A stretch of DNA of 64,000 nucleotides from Syngnathus acus (GCF_901709675.1 NC_051089.1:8181476-8245475), one strand, 5' to 3'; shown: positions 32,501 to 42,664, numbered from the stretch's first letter. Numbers and translations are program-made. Notes: generated from the letters alone by a model not told the origin.

Positions 32501-34902
32501 ATACTTTCCAGATGACATGTCCAGGATCATACCATCTTTATACCTAAGTTAAAAAAAAAATAGTAGAACTGAGACATGGTACATATTTATGTACTTTTTT
32601 TTTTTTTACTCACCATTTCACAATAGGCAGAGGATAGCCTTCCACAGTACAAAAAAGTTTGATTGGAGTGTGTTCAAACACGGTGTGCGACCTGAGTCTG
32701 ACCAGGAAGGACGGCCCCCTGATCATCGGTTCCTCTCGCACGTACTTGCGTGGCATCCTCATGTTTAACTAAATGTAAATGGAAACTTATGCCTGAACAT
32801 AAATACTGAACAGAACATGCTATGGTGGTTATTTTGTCACACAGCTCTCTTATTTATGTGCTTGATAGATTTGAGTTTTGAAATCAGTTTAAAAACAAGA
32901 AGTGAAAGCATTCTTACCACTTCCCGAATGTGGGCTCGTGTTTTATATTCATATCTGTCCAACGTCTCCTCGGAGCTAAACAACAGACACAAAGTTGAAT
33001 CACTTCATAACAGATGTGGCATTTGAAAAAGCAATTAATGGGTGCTTTTAGTTGGCAATTCCCTAATATTGGCAAATTAGCCAATTAAAATATTTTATAA
33101 TATTGCCTTCATGTTAAAATTATGCCCACAAAAATATATTTTACAAGATGCATTAACAAGACACAACAATACAGAAAGTTACCATTTACTCTGATACTAC
33201 TCCAATCCAACCCTGCAGCAGTCAGCGGTATTTGGCATTTTTACTTTGTATTATTTCTTATCCTGATAAAAAAATCATCTCACATGCTCTTGTATTTCTG
33301 TTGCACTCCAGAGGGATTTATATCATGCATGCATGCAAGGAGGGATGTCAGAAAAAAGGGGAGCACAAAAAAAGTTGCAGGTCTTGATGTGGGAGGTAAG
33401 GATGGTGCCTCGACCACTAGAATCGCCCCAACAATAGCTGTAGTAGCGGGACTCCAGCACTTTGCATATCAGAGTGTATGTGTATTTAGCAGCTTTCAAA
33501 ATCGTCGTCTTTTTTTCACCAAGTTACTTGTCACAAATGTTATTCTGATTTCAATAGATCCAAAAGCTGTGTTTTTGATGCAAGGTGTTGTCTAGACGAT
33601 GTTTATGCCCTTGAGAAAAAAATCATTCCATTGCTACATCTTAAATATAGAAGAGAGAATTTGACTGAGGAATTCAGAGGAAAGCTAACAACAATAGTCA
33701 AATATGTTGCCATGGGAATCTGCAGTAGGGCTGTCACAGACTATTTGGTGACAGAGGGACCAAAGCTGCAAATCTGCGTTTAAGTGAATGACAAGTTGGT
33801 AAGTGTGTTTTGATGCATAGGGATAACTTCTAACTTCTAAACTTGTAATTTCTTTTAAATGCAAAAAAAAAATATATATATATATATAAAGAAAATATAA
33901 TATTAGGGTCGATGGAACGTGGTTCAAAGAACCTATTCAATATCGGTGCAGATTCCGATAAAGGTCGAGAACTACGATTTTTTTCATTCAGTACACATAC
34001 ATAATATTACATACAAAATATCACATTCACATTATTTGGAATTAGATTCAACGCAAGGCAAAAAAATAAACCCCAAGTTAATAAAGAAATAAATAATAGA
34101 GGTAAGAAAATTAGCTCTATATTAGCAGCTTCCACAGCAACAACAAAAAAAAGTCAATTTTGAGCATTGGCAGGATGCAAAAGCAAGAGTTAAAAAAGAG
34201 AACAAGGGACAAGTGGGGAGCTTGTGGAAAGCCATCTTTGCAAAATGAATTACAGTAAATAACAAACACAAGACATCAAACAGAAATTCAAGGCTCTATG
34301 AATTAATGTGGCAAAAAATGTCGCTGTGAAAAGCCGTAACTGAATTGGGCAGCCTCGAGTTAGCGTGTGGGAATCAAACATCACAATTGAGCAGCACTTT
34401 CTCATTTTCTTCTTATCTCATTACATTCCAGCCATTTACTGAGCAGCTAATGCCTATCAGAATGGACACAACCATTCCCTCCAAAACATAGGCTTTTGGG
34501 CTATCAATGTTTGATTTCAACTTCAGTCCCAAAAGGAGGCAGGACCCTCAAAGGACTTGTGCTACTTGTCACACGCAGTCTCGGACAGTTTAAAACTATT
34601 CAAACCTTGAAGTAGCCGTGGACACTGCGATAAAGTAAATTTCTCTGCTCTTCAATTTTGTCTCTTATTGGGCTCACCATTTGAAAATATTATTAGCTGC
34701 ATTGGTATGGCTGCATTTTCAGCCAACGCTTAAATTAAGCTGCTACTTTTAGTAAGAACACAGTCAGCATCATTAAAATCCTAAACAGCGTTGCTTTTTG
34801 CAAAGTAGCTGTCCTGTACCTGCTGTATTCTTTAAGCACATACTGGCTCTGTTTATGGTGGTAGTCATGGTTGTAACTCCCTCGCTTGATCAAGCCCCAC
34901 AT
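11574..34902 (-). CDS. myom2: Myomesin-2 / M-protein, 38 coding exons
   Basis: Sarcomeric M-band protein that cross-links myosin thick filaments. Coding exons in transcript order: 34820-34902, 32918-32975, 32614-32768, 32457-32543, 31707-31795, 31367-31414, 31022-31186, 30755-30916, 30444-30585, 30088-30287, 29774-29827, 29552-29679, 29197-29380, 28930-29104, 28703-28824, 28418-28605, 22601-22727, 22309-22487, 21707-21821, 21379-21541, 21181-21287, 20369-20413, 19904-20040, 19541-19685, 19146-19208, 18554-18621, 17101-17214, 16502-16589, 16234-16272, 15891-15996, 15114-15180, 14706-14802, 14543-14579, 13425-13447, 13287-13342, 13106-13195, 11925-12050, 11574-11774. They sum to 4233 nt (1410 aa plus stop); all introns are GT-AG and phases agree. 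Motifs DANRDYVIV, EAWTMPEPGPAYDL and GGLPDVVTIM match M-protein better than MYOM1 or MYOM3. Human MYOM2 is about 1465 aa; the difference is a shorter N-terminus. The fish a/b copy cannot be decided here. Confidence 0.95.
16647..16978 (-). mobile_element. tRNA-derived SINE (AFC/V-SINE-like)
   Basis: Lies in the myom2 intron between exons 27 and 28, in sense with the gene. Read on the minus strand it has a tRNA-like head with TAGTGGTAGAG and GGTTCAAACCC as A and B boxes. A conserved body follows, with a block around CAGGGGATGGATTAAAATC and GCAGAGGACAAATTTCAC. The tail is short repeats of ACTTTA. This matches the organisation of fish tRNA-SINEs; the exact family name is from memory and uncertain. 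Confidence 0.8.
17505..17831. mobile_element. Tigger/mariner-type MITE
   Basis: The termini CAGTAATCCCTCG and CGAGGGATTACTG are inverted repeats, with TA at both flanks (17503-17504 and 17832-17833), the TA target duplication of the Tc1/mariner superfamily. The inner part of the repeats recalls Tigger ends (cgcggttcg / cgcgataaacg). The AT-rich 327-bp interior has no open reading frame, so it is non-autonomous. It sits in the myom2 intron between exons 26 and 27. Confidence 0.8.
19260..19306. repeat. 47-bp hairpin in a myom2 intron
   Basis: GGAATTCTTACACAGTACAT pairs with ATGTACAGTGTAAGAATTCC with one mismatch around a very short loop, 51 nt upstream of exon 25 in transcript direction. Confidence 0.85.
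20844..21075. repeat. Telomere-like minisatellite (CCCTAA/AGTTTGAA) in a myom2 intron
   Basis: Irregular tandem array of CCCTAACCCTAGTTTGAAA-like units, alternating full units with the half-unit CCCTAGTTTGAAA. It ends 106 bp from myom2 exon 21. The same unit makes the array at 1326-1762. Confidence 0.85.
24566..24619 (+). other. tRNA-like Pol III box pair, left arm
   Basis: TAGCCAACTGG fits a Pol III A box and GTTCGACCC a B box about 35 nt later. The sequence resembles a decayed tRNA-SINE head. No intact cloverleaf is apparent, so this is not called a tRNA gene. Confidence 0.4.
24676..24903. repeat. Nested ~228-bp palindrome
   Basis: Two arms of about 95 bp face each other around a GC-rich centre (ggggccccc, near 24773). 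Shared segments are AACCAATGGATCA / TGATCCATTGGTT, CCCCCAAGTTGGC / GCCAACTTGGGGG and GCAAACAAATG / CATTTGTTTGC. It looks like a small foldback MITE inserted inside the larger element. Confidence 0.7.
24944..26001. repeat. Tandem array of 239-bp hairpin units (4 full + 1 partial)
   Basis: Copies begin with GACTAGAGCTTGACACC at 24944, 25183, 25422, 25661 and 25900, an exact 239-bp period. Copies 2-4 are almost identical; the first differs at a few bases. Within each unit a segment of about 165 bp folds on itself: AATGGCGGTGTACCTAATGG pairs with CCATTAGGTACACCGCCATT, and CGTTAAGTGCACCTGCGTGA with TCACGCAGGTGCACTTAACG, around a loop holding CTCCTGCAGAACG. Confidence 0.9.
26167..26221 (-). other. 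tRNA-like Pol III box pair, right arm
   Basis: On the minus strand TAGCCGACTGG (A-box-like) is followed by GTTCAAGCCC (B-box-like), the inverted counterpart of the pair at 24566-24619. The shared flanking block GCTGCCAGGTC shows both belong to the same inverted arm. Confidence 0.4.
30755..34902 (-). other. myom2: myom2 exons 1-8: N-terminus and Ig domains 1-2
   Basis: The start is the ATG at 34902-34900, giving MWGLIKRGSYNHDYHH, which resembles the Tyr/His-rich myosin-binding head of M-protein. An acceptor (ccaacag) lies just upstream at 34924, so the start exon is probably exon 2 behind a non-coding exon 1, as in mammals. Exons 3-5 encode Ig1 (LVRLRSHTV, CTVEGYPLPIVKWYKDG, DTAQYTVVAGN). Exon 6 is a 16-codon linker. 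Exons 7-8 encode Ig2 (EKFGPVFASEGDSATL, QWYRD, EDEGLYTLRM). The pre-Ig head is only about 75 residues, against roughly 150 in mammals. The exon 1/exon 2 join is phase-compatible, but a skipped or unrecognised exon in 33.0-34.8 kb cannot be excluded. Confidence 0.85.
32136..32150. repeat. C15 homopolymer
   Basis: Run of 15 C on the plus strand (G15 on the myom2 strand), in the intron between exons 4 and 5. Confidence 0.9.
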
Positions 34903-34936
34903 GATGACACCGCGGATATTGACCTGTTGGATCAGC

Positions 34937-34937
<1 letters not shown>

Positions 34938-35002
<65 letters not shown>
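34938..35002. repeat. (CA)n microsatellite, 14 nt from the myom2 start-exon acceptor
   Basis: About 32 CA units. On the myom2 strand this is (TG)n lying directly upstream of the acceptor at 34924. Confidence 0.95.
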
Positions 35003-35007
<5 letters not shown>

Positions 35008-36062
35008 TGTATAGTACTTACAACACATCACTTGCTATTGCAAATATGACAGCACAGTAATAACAACACACACAAACATATTGTGTAAAGAGACATTTAA
35101 AATGACAAATGTTAATGTTACAGGCCACTTGAAGTTTGGTCCAACTGTAGAACAGCATTCTGAGAAGTAATACTTCACCCTTTGACATTGTGAACAAAAT
35201 GTTGGACCCTTCTTAGTATGACGTAGAGCAACTACAAGTTATTATTAGATTGTGCAAGTGTTCCTTGTGAGATTTCCAGTATTGTGTTAACACCATCTAC
35301 AAAATGGAACTTGAACACTTGGCCACGCACGTTCAGACAGATTCAAACATAATCTCTCATTGGCTACCTTGCAATGACAAAGACGCACAGATTCACACTA
35401 GTAAAGTTTTCTAATGGGGAAGATGAAAATGATTTGTTTGTTTTATGCCACATTTCAACCAGCAGTAAACAATAAAACAACAAATCCGACTATCCTGTAT
35501 GTGCGTTGAAACTGAAGTAAACTGAAAGGTAGCTGCTCCTGTCAGTGTGTCCCCTCTGGCCAACACTGTAAAAGTACAACTGTCCAAAACAACACTTGAA
35601 CCTCTCAGTCTGTAACACTAAACCTCTGCAATGCTCAGCTAAAACTGTATAAACATGTGACATTCCTACAATGGCTAAAACAACATGCATGTGATGTTTA
35701 ACAAAGTCCCATTAGGTTCGCATTACTCTATTTTTAAGACCTGAAACAAAACTTTAGCAAAAGGCCAGAAAGACTCCAGGACGTTGCTATGGAGAACACG
35801 CAAACAACTGTCCATTTCATCCATAGCTCTGGTTTTATTGGACAACAAACACTGATTTAGACATATTGCAATGACTCTTTTAAAACATGTCACTTTTATT
35901 TTATCATATCTATGCGTGCAAGTGTACAACACCTCATCTCGCCCCTTCTCAGATACAATTCTTGTTCCCACCTGCACCCTCCCAATTTGGAAGACAAGTA
36001 CATTAAAATTCCAAACACAGCAAGGGGGAAATAAAATAAGGTTTTGACAAAGCTTTGCTCAC

Positions 36063-36186
36063 CCCTTGAGATTTCCTTAGCAGCGACTTCAGTTGTCAAC
36101 CTAAATCCACGGGGGAGCCTAAAACCAGTCCCGGGCCGACTAAACCTCCAGTGTCTCCAACGGACCCCCACCTGCCTTTTTCGGAG
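36063..36186 (-). other. myom2: Possible non-coding first exon of myom2
   Basis: Candidate only. A minus-strand donor (CAAGGG|gtgagc) lies at 36062/36063, and the TATATATA block at 36211-36219 can also be read on this strand, placing a start near 36186. The start-codon exon at 34923 has an upstream acceptor, so a non-coding exon somewhere upstream is expected. The promoter elements suit the plus strand better. Confidence 0.3.
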
Positions 36187-36299
36187 GCCTTAAAAGGAAA
36201 GAGAGGTGCCTATATATAACCAGGATCCTTCAAGACACACAACTACTATAACAAGTCAGTCGTCTCTTTGATTGTCACCGTCTGTTAGCGTTTCTGGCA
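36169..36299 (+). promoter_or_regulatory. Muscle-type promoter: E-box, CArG box, TATA, candidate 5' exon
   Basis: On the plus strand CACCTG (E-box, 36169-36174), CCTTAAAAGG (perfect CArG/SRF box, 36188-36197) and TATATATAA (36211-36219) are spaced as in compact muscle promoters, predicting a start near 36240. A consensus donor (GGCAT|gtaagt) follows at 36299/36300, so a first exon of about 60 nt is plausible. Which gene it serves is unclear: an alternative rnaset2 first exon, an unseen plus-strand transcript, or enhancer-like activity for myom2. Confidence 0.5.
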
Positions 36300-37729
36300 T
36301 GTAAGTTTAACACCCAGTGATGAAAAACTGATGAACTCTTGATCGATGGTCTGCACAACGGGGAGAATCTGAGAAATGTTGTAAGGAATATCCAATGCAA
36401 TTTTAGTTGGGGGGAAATATGTGGTCCAAGCTACACGTCGGACTGCTTCAAACAAGTTAGTGAACTATAATGAAAATAAATGGGAGAATTCAGAGAAAAC
36501 AGTTTAAATATTACAACAAAAGAGTCTATAGATCTACATGTAGGCACACATTTATGACTTTTTGTTTGTGAAATTTGGCATTTTTTTGCCTGAAATACAA
36601 TAATGCAACTTAACTCTATTAATACTTTGATTCTTGCTTATATATGTTTTGGCCTTATTGCTATTTCCGTTCTGAAACATTATTTTCTGACATATGGTAA
36701 TGGCAGCTACTGTACAGTATTTAATATACTGATGCCTAGTTATCGAAGTTGTTTTTTTATAAACATTTCCATAAAACAAGAAAACACAACAAATTGTACA
36801 AAAAGAAAAGTCCAGTTGCTTCCATTCAAATTTTGTGGTGCACCTTGACCTGGCTGACTGAGAATCTACAACACACAGATGTAATGTGTCAAGTAACAAT
36901 GACTTGGGGAATTATGGCATTAGGCCAACGTAATGCTGTAGTGTAGGCTGGGATCTTTCTACTGATTTGTCTTACTAGTGTGTTGCATGCTGAAGCTCAG
37001 CCAGTGCTTATTTATAAAACAAGCTACAGTTACAGCTTGCCCTATTCCTGACATGGTAAGTAACCTGTGAAAAAGACTTCACACGAGACTAATATCACTC
37101 ATCACTAATTACCAATGGTCCAGATTTATTTTTGTTTACTTCATCGTGAACTATTGTAAAAAAAAAAAAAAATCTCAATATGTGACAAATTGAGATTAAT
37201 TGACATCTCTAAATTGAGTCAAAAGGAGCCCCTGTTGGCTGGAACTGTGACAATAAAGCCCAGTTCTATTTTTGGCACATAATGTTGCTGGCAGACAGTG
37301 ACAAGTTGGTAAGTCAAAGCTCTGTGGTAGCTAAGTGGTGGTAATTTTCTTCTGGTCCCTGCTGACAGATTGTAGCTCAGTGAATGTTTCCCTCTTTGTG
37401 CTCTCCTGACAAGCTTAATTTTTCGCATTAGATCATAATGACTCATTAATTTAATAAGAGCCCCATGGCAATTCATACATTTAATCAAGCCTGTCTGATG
37501 AACATGAATTAGTGAAAGAGACCATTTGTAAAAGCGACCCATTAAATATAGTCTGTTGACCATCTGAATTGTGGCACTGCTAAATATAATCATAAATTAA
37601 TCATACAAAACGCATTCGTACTTTAAAAACGTAGTTTGAGGGACGCAGCCCTTTTTTTGGGACTAAATTAGTGCAGATAATGTTACTTCCCCAGACACTT
37701 TGCTGTTCATAAAGGGAAAGACAATTTTA

Positions 37730-37739
37730 TCACGTGACC
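37730..37739. promoter_or_regulatory. rnaset2: CLEAR-like TFEB box upstream of rnaset2
   Basis: TCACGTGACC contains the palindromic core TCACGTGA of the CLEAR element bound by TFEB/TFE3 at lysosomal genes. It lies about 180 bp before the end of the presumed non-coding exon 1 (donor ggacaaa|gtaagt at 37911/37912). RNase T2 is lysosomal or secreted, which fits. Confidence 0.5.
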
Positions 37740-38487
37740 ATGAATGTAGGCGACGGCACTCGTGATTGGCTCAACCAGTAGGAAACGGAAGTACATGCGA
37801 AACGTAAACAGCAACCGCACTCGTCCTGTGACAACATCTCCGTGTCGTACGCGAACATGAGCTGACAGAAATAGGCAGCCTTCACAAAGCAATTTCCCAA
37901 CATTGGACAAAGTAAGTTGTTCCATGCGAAGCATACTGGCTTTGCAGTGAGTCATCAAACGTTTCGATTTCATGCATTATGTATCTCGCATTTTGACATT
38001 GGACTTCGAACTTGAGCCGCTCTTGTAAATTCTGGGCAATAAACGTAATTTGTAAAAGAACTAAGTTATCGTCATGTCTGAGCATCGTTGTCTTTGTAAA
38101 TGCAGAAAAACTGCTGGTATTTGTTTAAACAAATGGTTAAAATAATAGATCAGTTTAGTACCAGCAGTTTTAGGGTTAGGTTAGGTTTAGAGTTATAACA
38201 ATAATAATTATTATTGTTGTTGCAAATTGCGCAGCCCGTTTTCATTTGCAATATGTTTTTGTTGAGGAAAATAAAAGCATAGTGCAAAGACTCAGTTATT
38301 GTTTATCAACAAATGTGAGTAAAGTAGCCAAAAATTGTGCTTAAGAGTAGTTACTTTGGAATAATAGGACTCAAGTAAACATTGTATTAATCAGTTTTAG
38401 CGTTGCCTCAGATGGTTGGTGTAGTAGCTGATATTCAGTGATCAACAATTATTCATTCACAGTTTTTCTTGTATCTTTAGATTCAAC

Positions 38488-40585
38488 ATGAGTCTGAGGT
38501 ATCCTCTTCTGTTCTGTCTGGCAGCAGTCTCTGCCTTTGCTATGTCACCCCCGTAAGTACAAGGGGGGGGGGGGGGGGGGGAACGACATTCACTGCATTC
38601 TTGTCTGTTAATGTTCAGTAAATTTATTAAGAATTGTCTCTGTGGCATACATGTTTGATTTTTCCCCTAGACTAACGTGGACCAAACTCATCCTCACCCA
38701 CCACTGGCCCAACACTTTCTGTTCTGTGAGTTTCTTTCAGCCTTTAAGTAGAAAACATGTTCATCGTATTAAGGCAACTCCTAAAATGCAAATCCATGAA
38801 TCATTTACCTTTTTAATCTCAGCAGCAAATGTTGCTTATTTTTGATGGGCGTTTTTTCCACTGACCCAACTTTGAAGCTTGTGGAGTCATGTGACATTTC
38901 AGTCATGAGGCTGCTGTGCTTTTGATTGTGACACCATGCAATCCAGAGGGTGCTGTTTTTCTTTCATCGGATGAATGTATCTTTGTATTGTTCTCTGTTA
39001 ATTGTGTGGTTGCTATGAACGTGTAATGCAGGTGATGAGATCAGATTTTTGTGATAAATTTCAGGTGGAGGCCTGTCATCATCCTAACATCACCTACTGG
39101 ACACTGCATGGACTCTGGTATGTGTGTGTGTCATAAAATTACTTCCTATGTCTATATACTTCCATTTCTCATAATTGTTATGCAGAAATATGACAAAAAA
39201 TGCATTAGTGCACGCTTCTCCTTTTCCAAGGTAATGAAACCTTACTGATGTGTCACATTAAATGTATGTTGTAATTTTGCAGGCCTAACAAAGGCGCTCT
39301 TTGTAATGCATCATGGCATTTCAACAAATCTGAAATAGAGGTATTTTCTTTTCTTTTGGAAGTGTTACTACTACTACTACTACTACTAATAATAATAATA
39401 ATACTCTTGTTTATTTTTAGGACTTGCTCCCAGACATGGAGAAGTCTTGGCCTGACTTACTGAAACCTGCATCATCTGGATTTTGGTAAGAAGATCAGTA
39501 ATTCAGTTTTTGTTTTCTTTAATAGTTATTTTTTAATCAGAATTCACCTATTGAAATGATTTACTTGGAGACAGTTCATCACTGTGTGTTTGGGTGTTTA
39601 TGACTTATTGTACTTCCGGAAAGTAAATGCTAAATTCTATGGCTACAGGAAGTACGAATGGTCCAAACATGGCACATGTGCTGCCAAAGCACCCGCGCTT
39701 AACAGTCAACATAAATACTTCAGCAAGGCACTGGAACTGTACCATAAAGTGGACTTGGATAGGTACTGAAAACTCGCAGACTGCCCAAAAACATTTATAG
39801 GTCATTTGATAATGTCCACAGTATAATTCTATTTCTGTCTTTGTCATTGCAGTATCCTGAGGAAATTTGACATTATCCCATCTGAAAAATATTACAAAGT
39901 AAGTATTTCTGTTTACAGCATATTGTATTGGAATGCATCACATAGAGAAGTGTAGAACAATAATTGCCTGCAACTGTGATCCAAATTATCCAGTTTTCAA
40001 TAATTGTTTTATTTACTACAAAAGATACATCTTTGCTCATCTGCAGGTATTCTTGCCACTGACACATTGCGACAGCAAAACTATGAAATACTCTTCCACT
40101 CGATGGCAGAAGCCACAATTAACCTTGCTTGTTGCCTTCCATACAACAGATTGATAACTAACCTTGGTTTGCGAAAACGTAAATTTGCGCGCAAATCAAG
40201 ACTAGAACATCATTATTTCAGTATGTACTCTATATTTGTGTTGTTTTTATTTGATGTGGCATGGCATTTTTCATTTTGTAGTTTTCTCAAATCGAAGCAG
40301 TCATAGAAAACTTCTATGGCGTCACACCTAAGATACAATGTGTCCATCCATCGAAGGTATGAGCGTCTTAAATGAATGTTGGAATCTCCACTAATTTATT
40401 TCACAGTGTGTTGAGTTCACCTCAGTATTTGATGCATTTTCCAGAATGGCGATGTGCAGGTTTTGGCTCAGATCGAGATTTGTTTCAGCCCCGACTTCTT
40501 CCTCTTGGATTGTGAGAAAGAGATCTCTTCCTCTCCGTACAGTGTCTGTGATGGAGACGTACCAGTTTACTATCCACCTCTTTGA
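38488..40585 (+). CDS. rnaset2: Ribonuclease T2, 9 coding exons
   Basis: Acid endoribonuclease of the lysosome and secretory route. Exons: 38488-38552, 38671-38725, 39065-39117, 39283-39340, 39421-39485, 39649-39762, 39853-39898, 40282-40356, 40445-40585; 672 nt, 223 aa (human 256). The start is the ATG seven bases after acceptor tctttag at 38480. Residues 1-18 form a signal peptide (PLLFCLAAVSAFA). CAS I is TLHGLWP with His55; CAS II is KYEWSKHGTC with Glu102 and His106. N-glycosylation sequons occur at Asn48, Asn66 and Asn72. HHWP at 32-35 matches the family's N-terminal strand. The residue before Glu102 is Tyr where human has a catalytic-site His. The C-terminus is shorter than the mammalian one. 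A non-coding exon 1 ends at 37911. Confidence 0.95.
38563..38581 (+). repeat. G19 homopolymer in rnaset2 intron
   Basis: Uninterrupted run of 19 G starting 11 nt after the donor of the first coding exon. G-runs beside 5' splice sites can bind hnRNP H or fold into quadruplexes; the length is likely polymorphic. Confidence 0.95.
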
Positions 40586-40800
40586 AAAGCGAACACTACA
40601 ACACTACAGCGTTGACAAATGTATACATACAGTACACAAAAATACTTTTACAGTTAACTGTACTGATGTCAAGCAAGTCACAATGCACACAGACTGAAAT
40701 AGGAATGCTTACTCCAATTTATTGTCCTGCAATACTTGTAGTCAATACCAAAACGATTTTCATTTTTCATCTGCCTGTTTATAGGTTGAACCCATGTACT

Positions 40801-40806
40801 AATAAA
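40801..40806 (+). terminator. rnaset2: Proximal poly(A) signal of rnaset2
   Basis: AATAAA about 215 nt after the rnaset2 stop codon; a candidate early polyadenylation signal. Confidence 0.4.
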
Positions 40807-41267
40807 TCAATGAGCTTCCTTTTTTTCTTTATAATATCATCGATATAATTGCGCCACAGTATCTTTGTTTTTTTTTTAACTTATTGTTTTGCACAAGTCT
40901 CATTTTGTTGAGTTACGTCTTTTCAGTATGTGAGAAATTGTTTTTATATCCAACCATTATCTATTTTAGGTTGTTTACACTAACAGCATTAAAATCTATG
41001 TCGTCGTCTTATATAATAGACTGCGTTTGTCGAATGCAATGATTTAAGAGCAGCAATGATGATTTAGTTTAGTGTGACATAAAATATGTTATTCTGGGGC
41101 AGAGCAAGTTTATTGGAATCTTACGCTACTGTTTTAGGATTGTAATGCAACTTTCAGGGAACAGCGTGCAGAGGAAAATTTGCTATGGTTCTCAGTTGTT
41201 TATGGTGCCATTTTATTTTTAATGTAAATGCATAATGGGAAGTAATCACTGGAATATGTTGAATTTC

Positions 41268-41273
41268 AATAAA
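41268..41273 (+). terminator. rnaset2: Distal poly(A) signal of rnaset2
   Basis: AATAAA followed by further A-rich sequence and a GT-rich stretch (ttttgtgtgtgag), the usual downstream element arrangement. Gives a 3'UTR of about 700 nt. Confidence 0.6.
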
Positions 41274-42400
41274 AAATATTATTCATTTTGTGTGTGAGTT
41301 TTGTCTTCTGTTACTGTACCAATTCTGCATCAATTCCTACGACTGTGCACTAGCCCCTTAATTATGTGCACCAACACAACTTTTCAAGAAAGGTTCAAGA
41401 AAAGTTACATTACCAGGAAAATAATGCTCAGTTTTGTTTGGGAATATCCAAAAGATATGTATTTAACAAATTGCTTCTATTGTTAATGTAACCCTCAACG
41501 TATATGTGGTTATAGAGAATGGATGGATTTCTATTTTTGGTTACCTTGTAACAACATGAATGTCAAATTTAAGCATTGTCTTTGCAATGGCAGACTTGAT
41601 GATTCCGCCTCTTGTGGATCCAATCTCATTAGATTGTTGTAGCAAGTGAGTAGCTGTATTGCGCTGATGCTGTATTTCAGCCTGTCTTTCTGCATGTATA
41701 TTAATATTGTGATCTCCTTACAGAGCTTTAATCCTATCTATACAGAGACACCATGTCCATAATCCTGAATCTACTCCATACGACACAGCAGACTGCATCT
41801 TATGACTAACATTAGAGAAATGCCGTACAATACTCTGCAGTATTTTTGGGTAGAATCCGAAACATGTTCAGAATTCATTTTGCTGTCTTTGGGTGAGATA
41901 GGAAAAGATGTTATGAATTATAATCCCACATGGGGAAATACCATACCCTTCTCGGCCAAGGTTAATACTTTTTGCTGCTGGTCTGTTTTGTGGTAATGGT
42001 ATTAACAATATCAAATTTAGAAAAATGGATTTTGCTTTGGTCACTTGACCCAGGTAGAGTGCAAAATTCATTCACAGCATAACCTCCCACCCCTTCTTAT
42101 ATAACACTGCAGCTATGCAAAGCTGCTGATATGACAGATCCGTGCACGTGCACGCGCACTGTAAGGGACAGCGCTGCATAATTCAATCAATCAGTATTGA
42201 TTTGAAAGATCGATGTCATCCACAGCATGTCACATTTTCCATTGGTTGTTCTGTTCCGACTTGTTTTCCCACATCCTGCTTTCAGAATCACTGCGCTCAA
42301 TTTTTGCCTCCATCAGAGTGAGGTTAAATGAGAAAGGATGCGATGGGAGACAAACAAGGTGACACCACGTGATCTCGCCAGCTGTTGCTGCATGCTGTTG
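41274..42400. other. Intergenic, rnaset2 to rps6ka2
   Basis: About 1.1 kb of AT-rich sequence; no coding exon or recognised repeat seen. From about 42400 it passes into CpG-richer sequence that should contain the rps6ka2 promoter and 5'UTR. Confidence 0.6.
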
Positions 42401-42628
42401 GGAGGAAGAGGGAAGCGGCAAGAGGAGGGTGAGGATCAACACACGCATGGGCAACTGATGTCAGGCTGCACCTCACCCCTTCTTAGCCAACGCTCGATTT
42501 AACCGGTTCACCTGTCCTTCATGCGCATAGAAAACGATACGGAAGCTCTGGGATGAACAGTAGGTGAGAAGGCGATTGCGGGTTGTATGGAAATAATGGC
42601 GAAATTCAAACGCCACATCGACCGCGTC

Positions 42629-42664
42629 ATGACGGGACAAGCGGAGGAATCGCCTCGCTATTAG
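42629..42664 (+). CDS. Upstream ORF 1 in the rps6ka2 5' leader
   Basis: ATG to TAG, encoding MTGQAEESPRY, 95 nt upstream of the main start. It exists in the mRNA only if transcription starts before 42629, which cannot be shown here. Confidence 0.35.
   Translation: MTGQAEESPRY

Larger units (their letters stand above)
34924..37911. other. Intergenic region between divergent myom2 and rnaset2
   Basis: About 3 kb with no convincing coding exon. It holds the (CA)n repeat, a muscle-type promoter near 36169-36299, a possible non-coding first exon on each strand, and the rnaset2 promoter near 37.7-37.9 kb. Confidence 0.7.

Noticed and set aside
33122-33595. 157-codon plus-strand frame opposite the myom2 intron
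   Set aside because: Antisense to an intron, low-complexity hydrophobic composition, no splice context.
40004-40306. 100-codon frame between rnaset2 exons 7 and 8
   Set aside because: Intronic; runs through the polypyrimidine tract and acceptor of exon 8.
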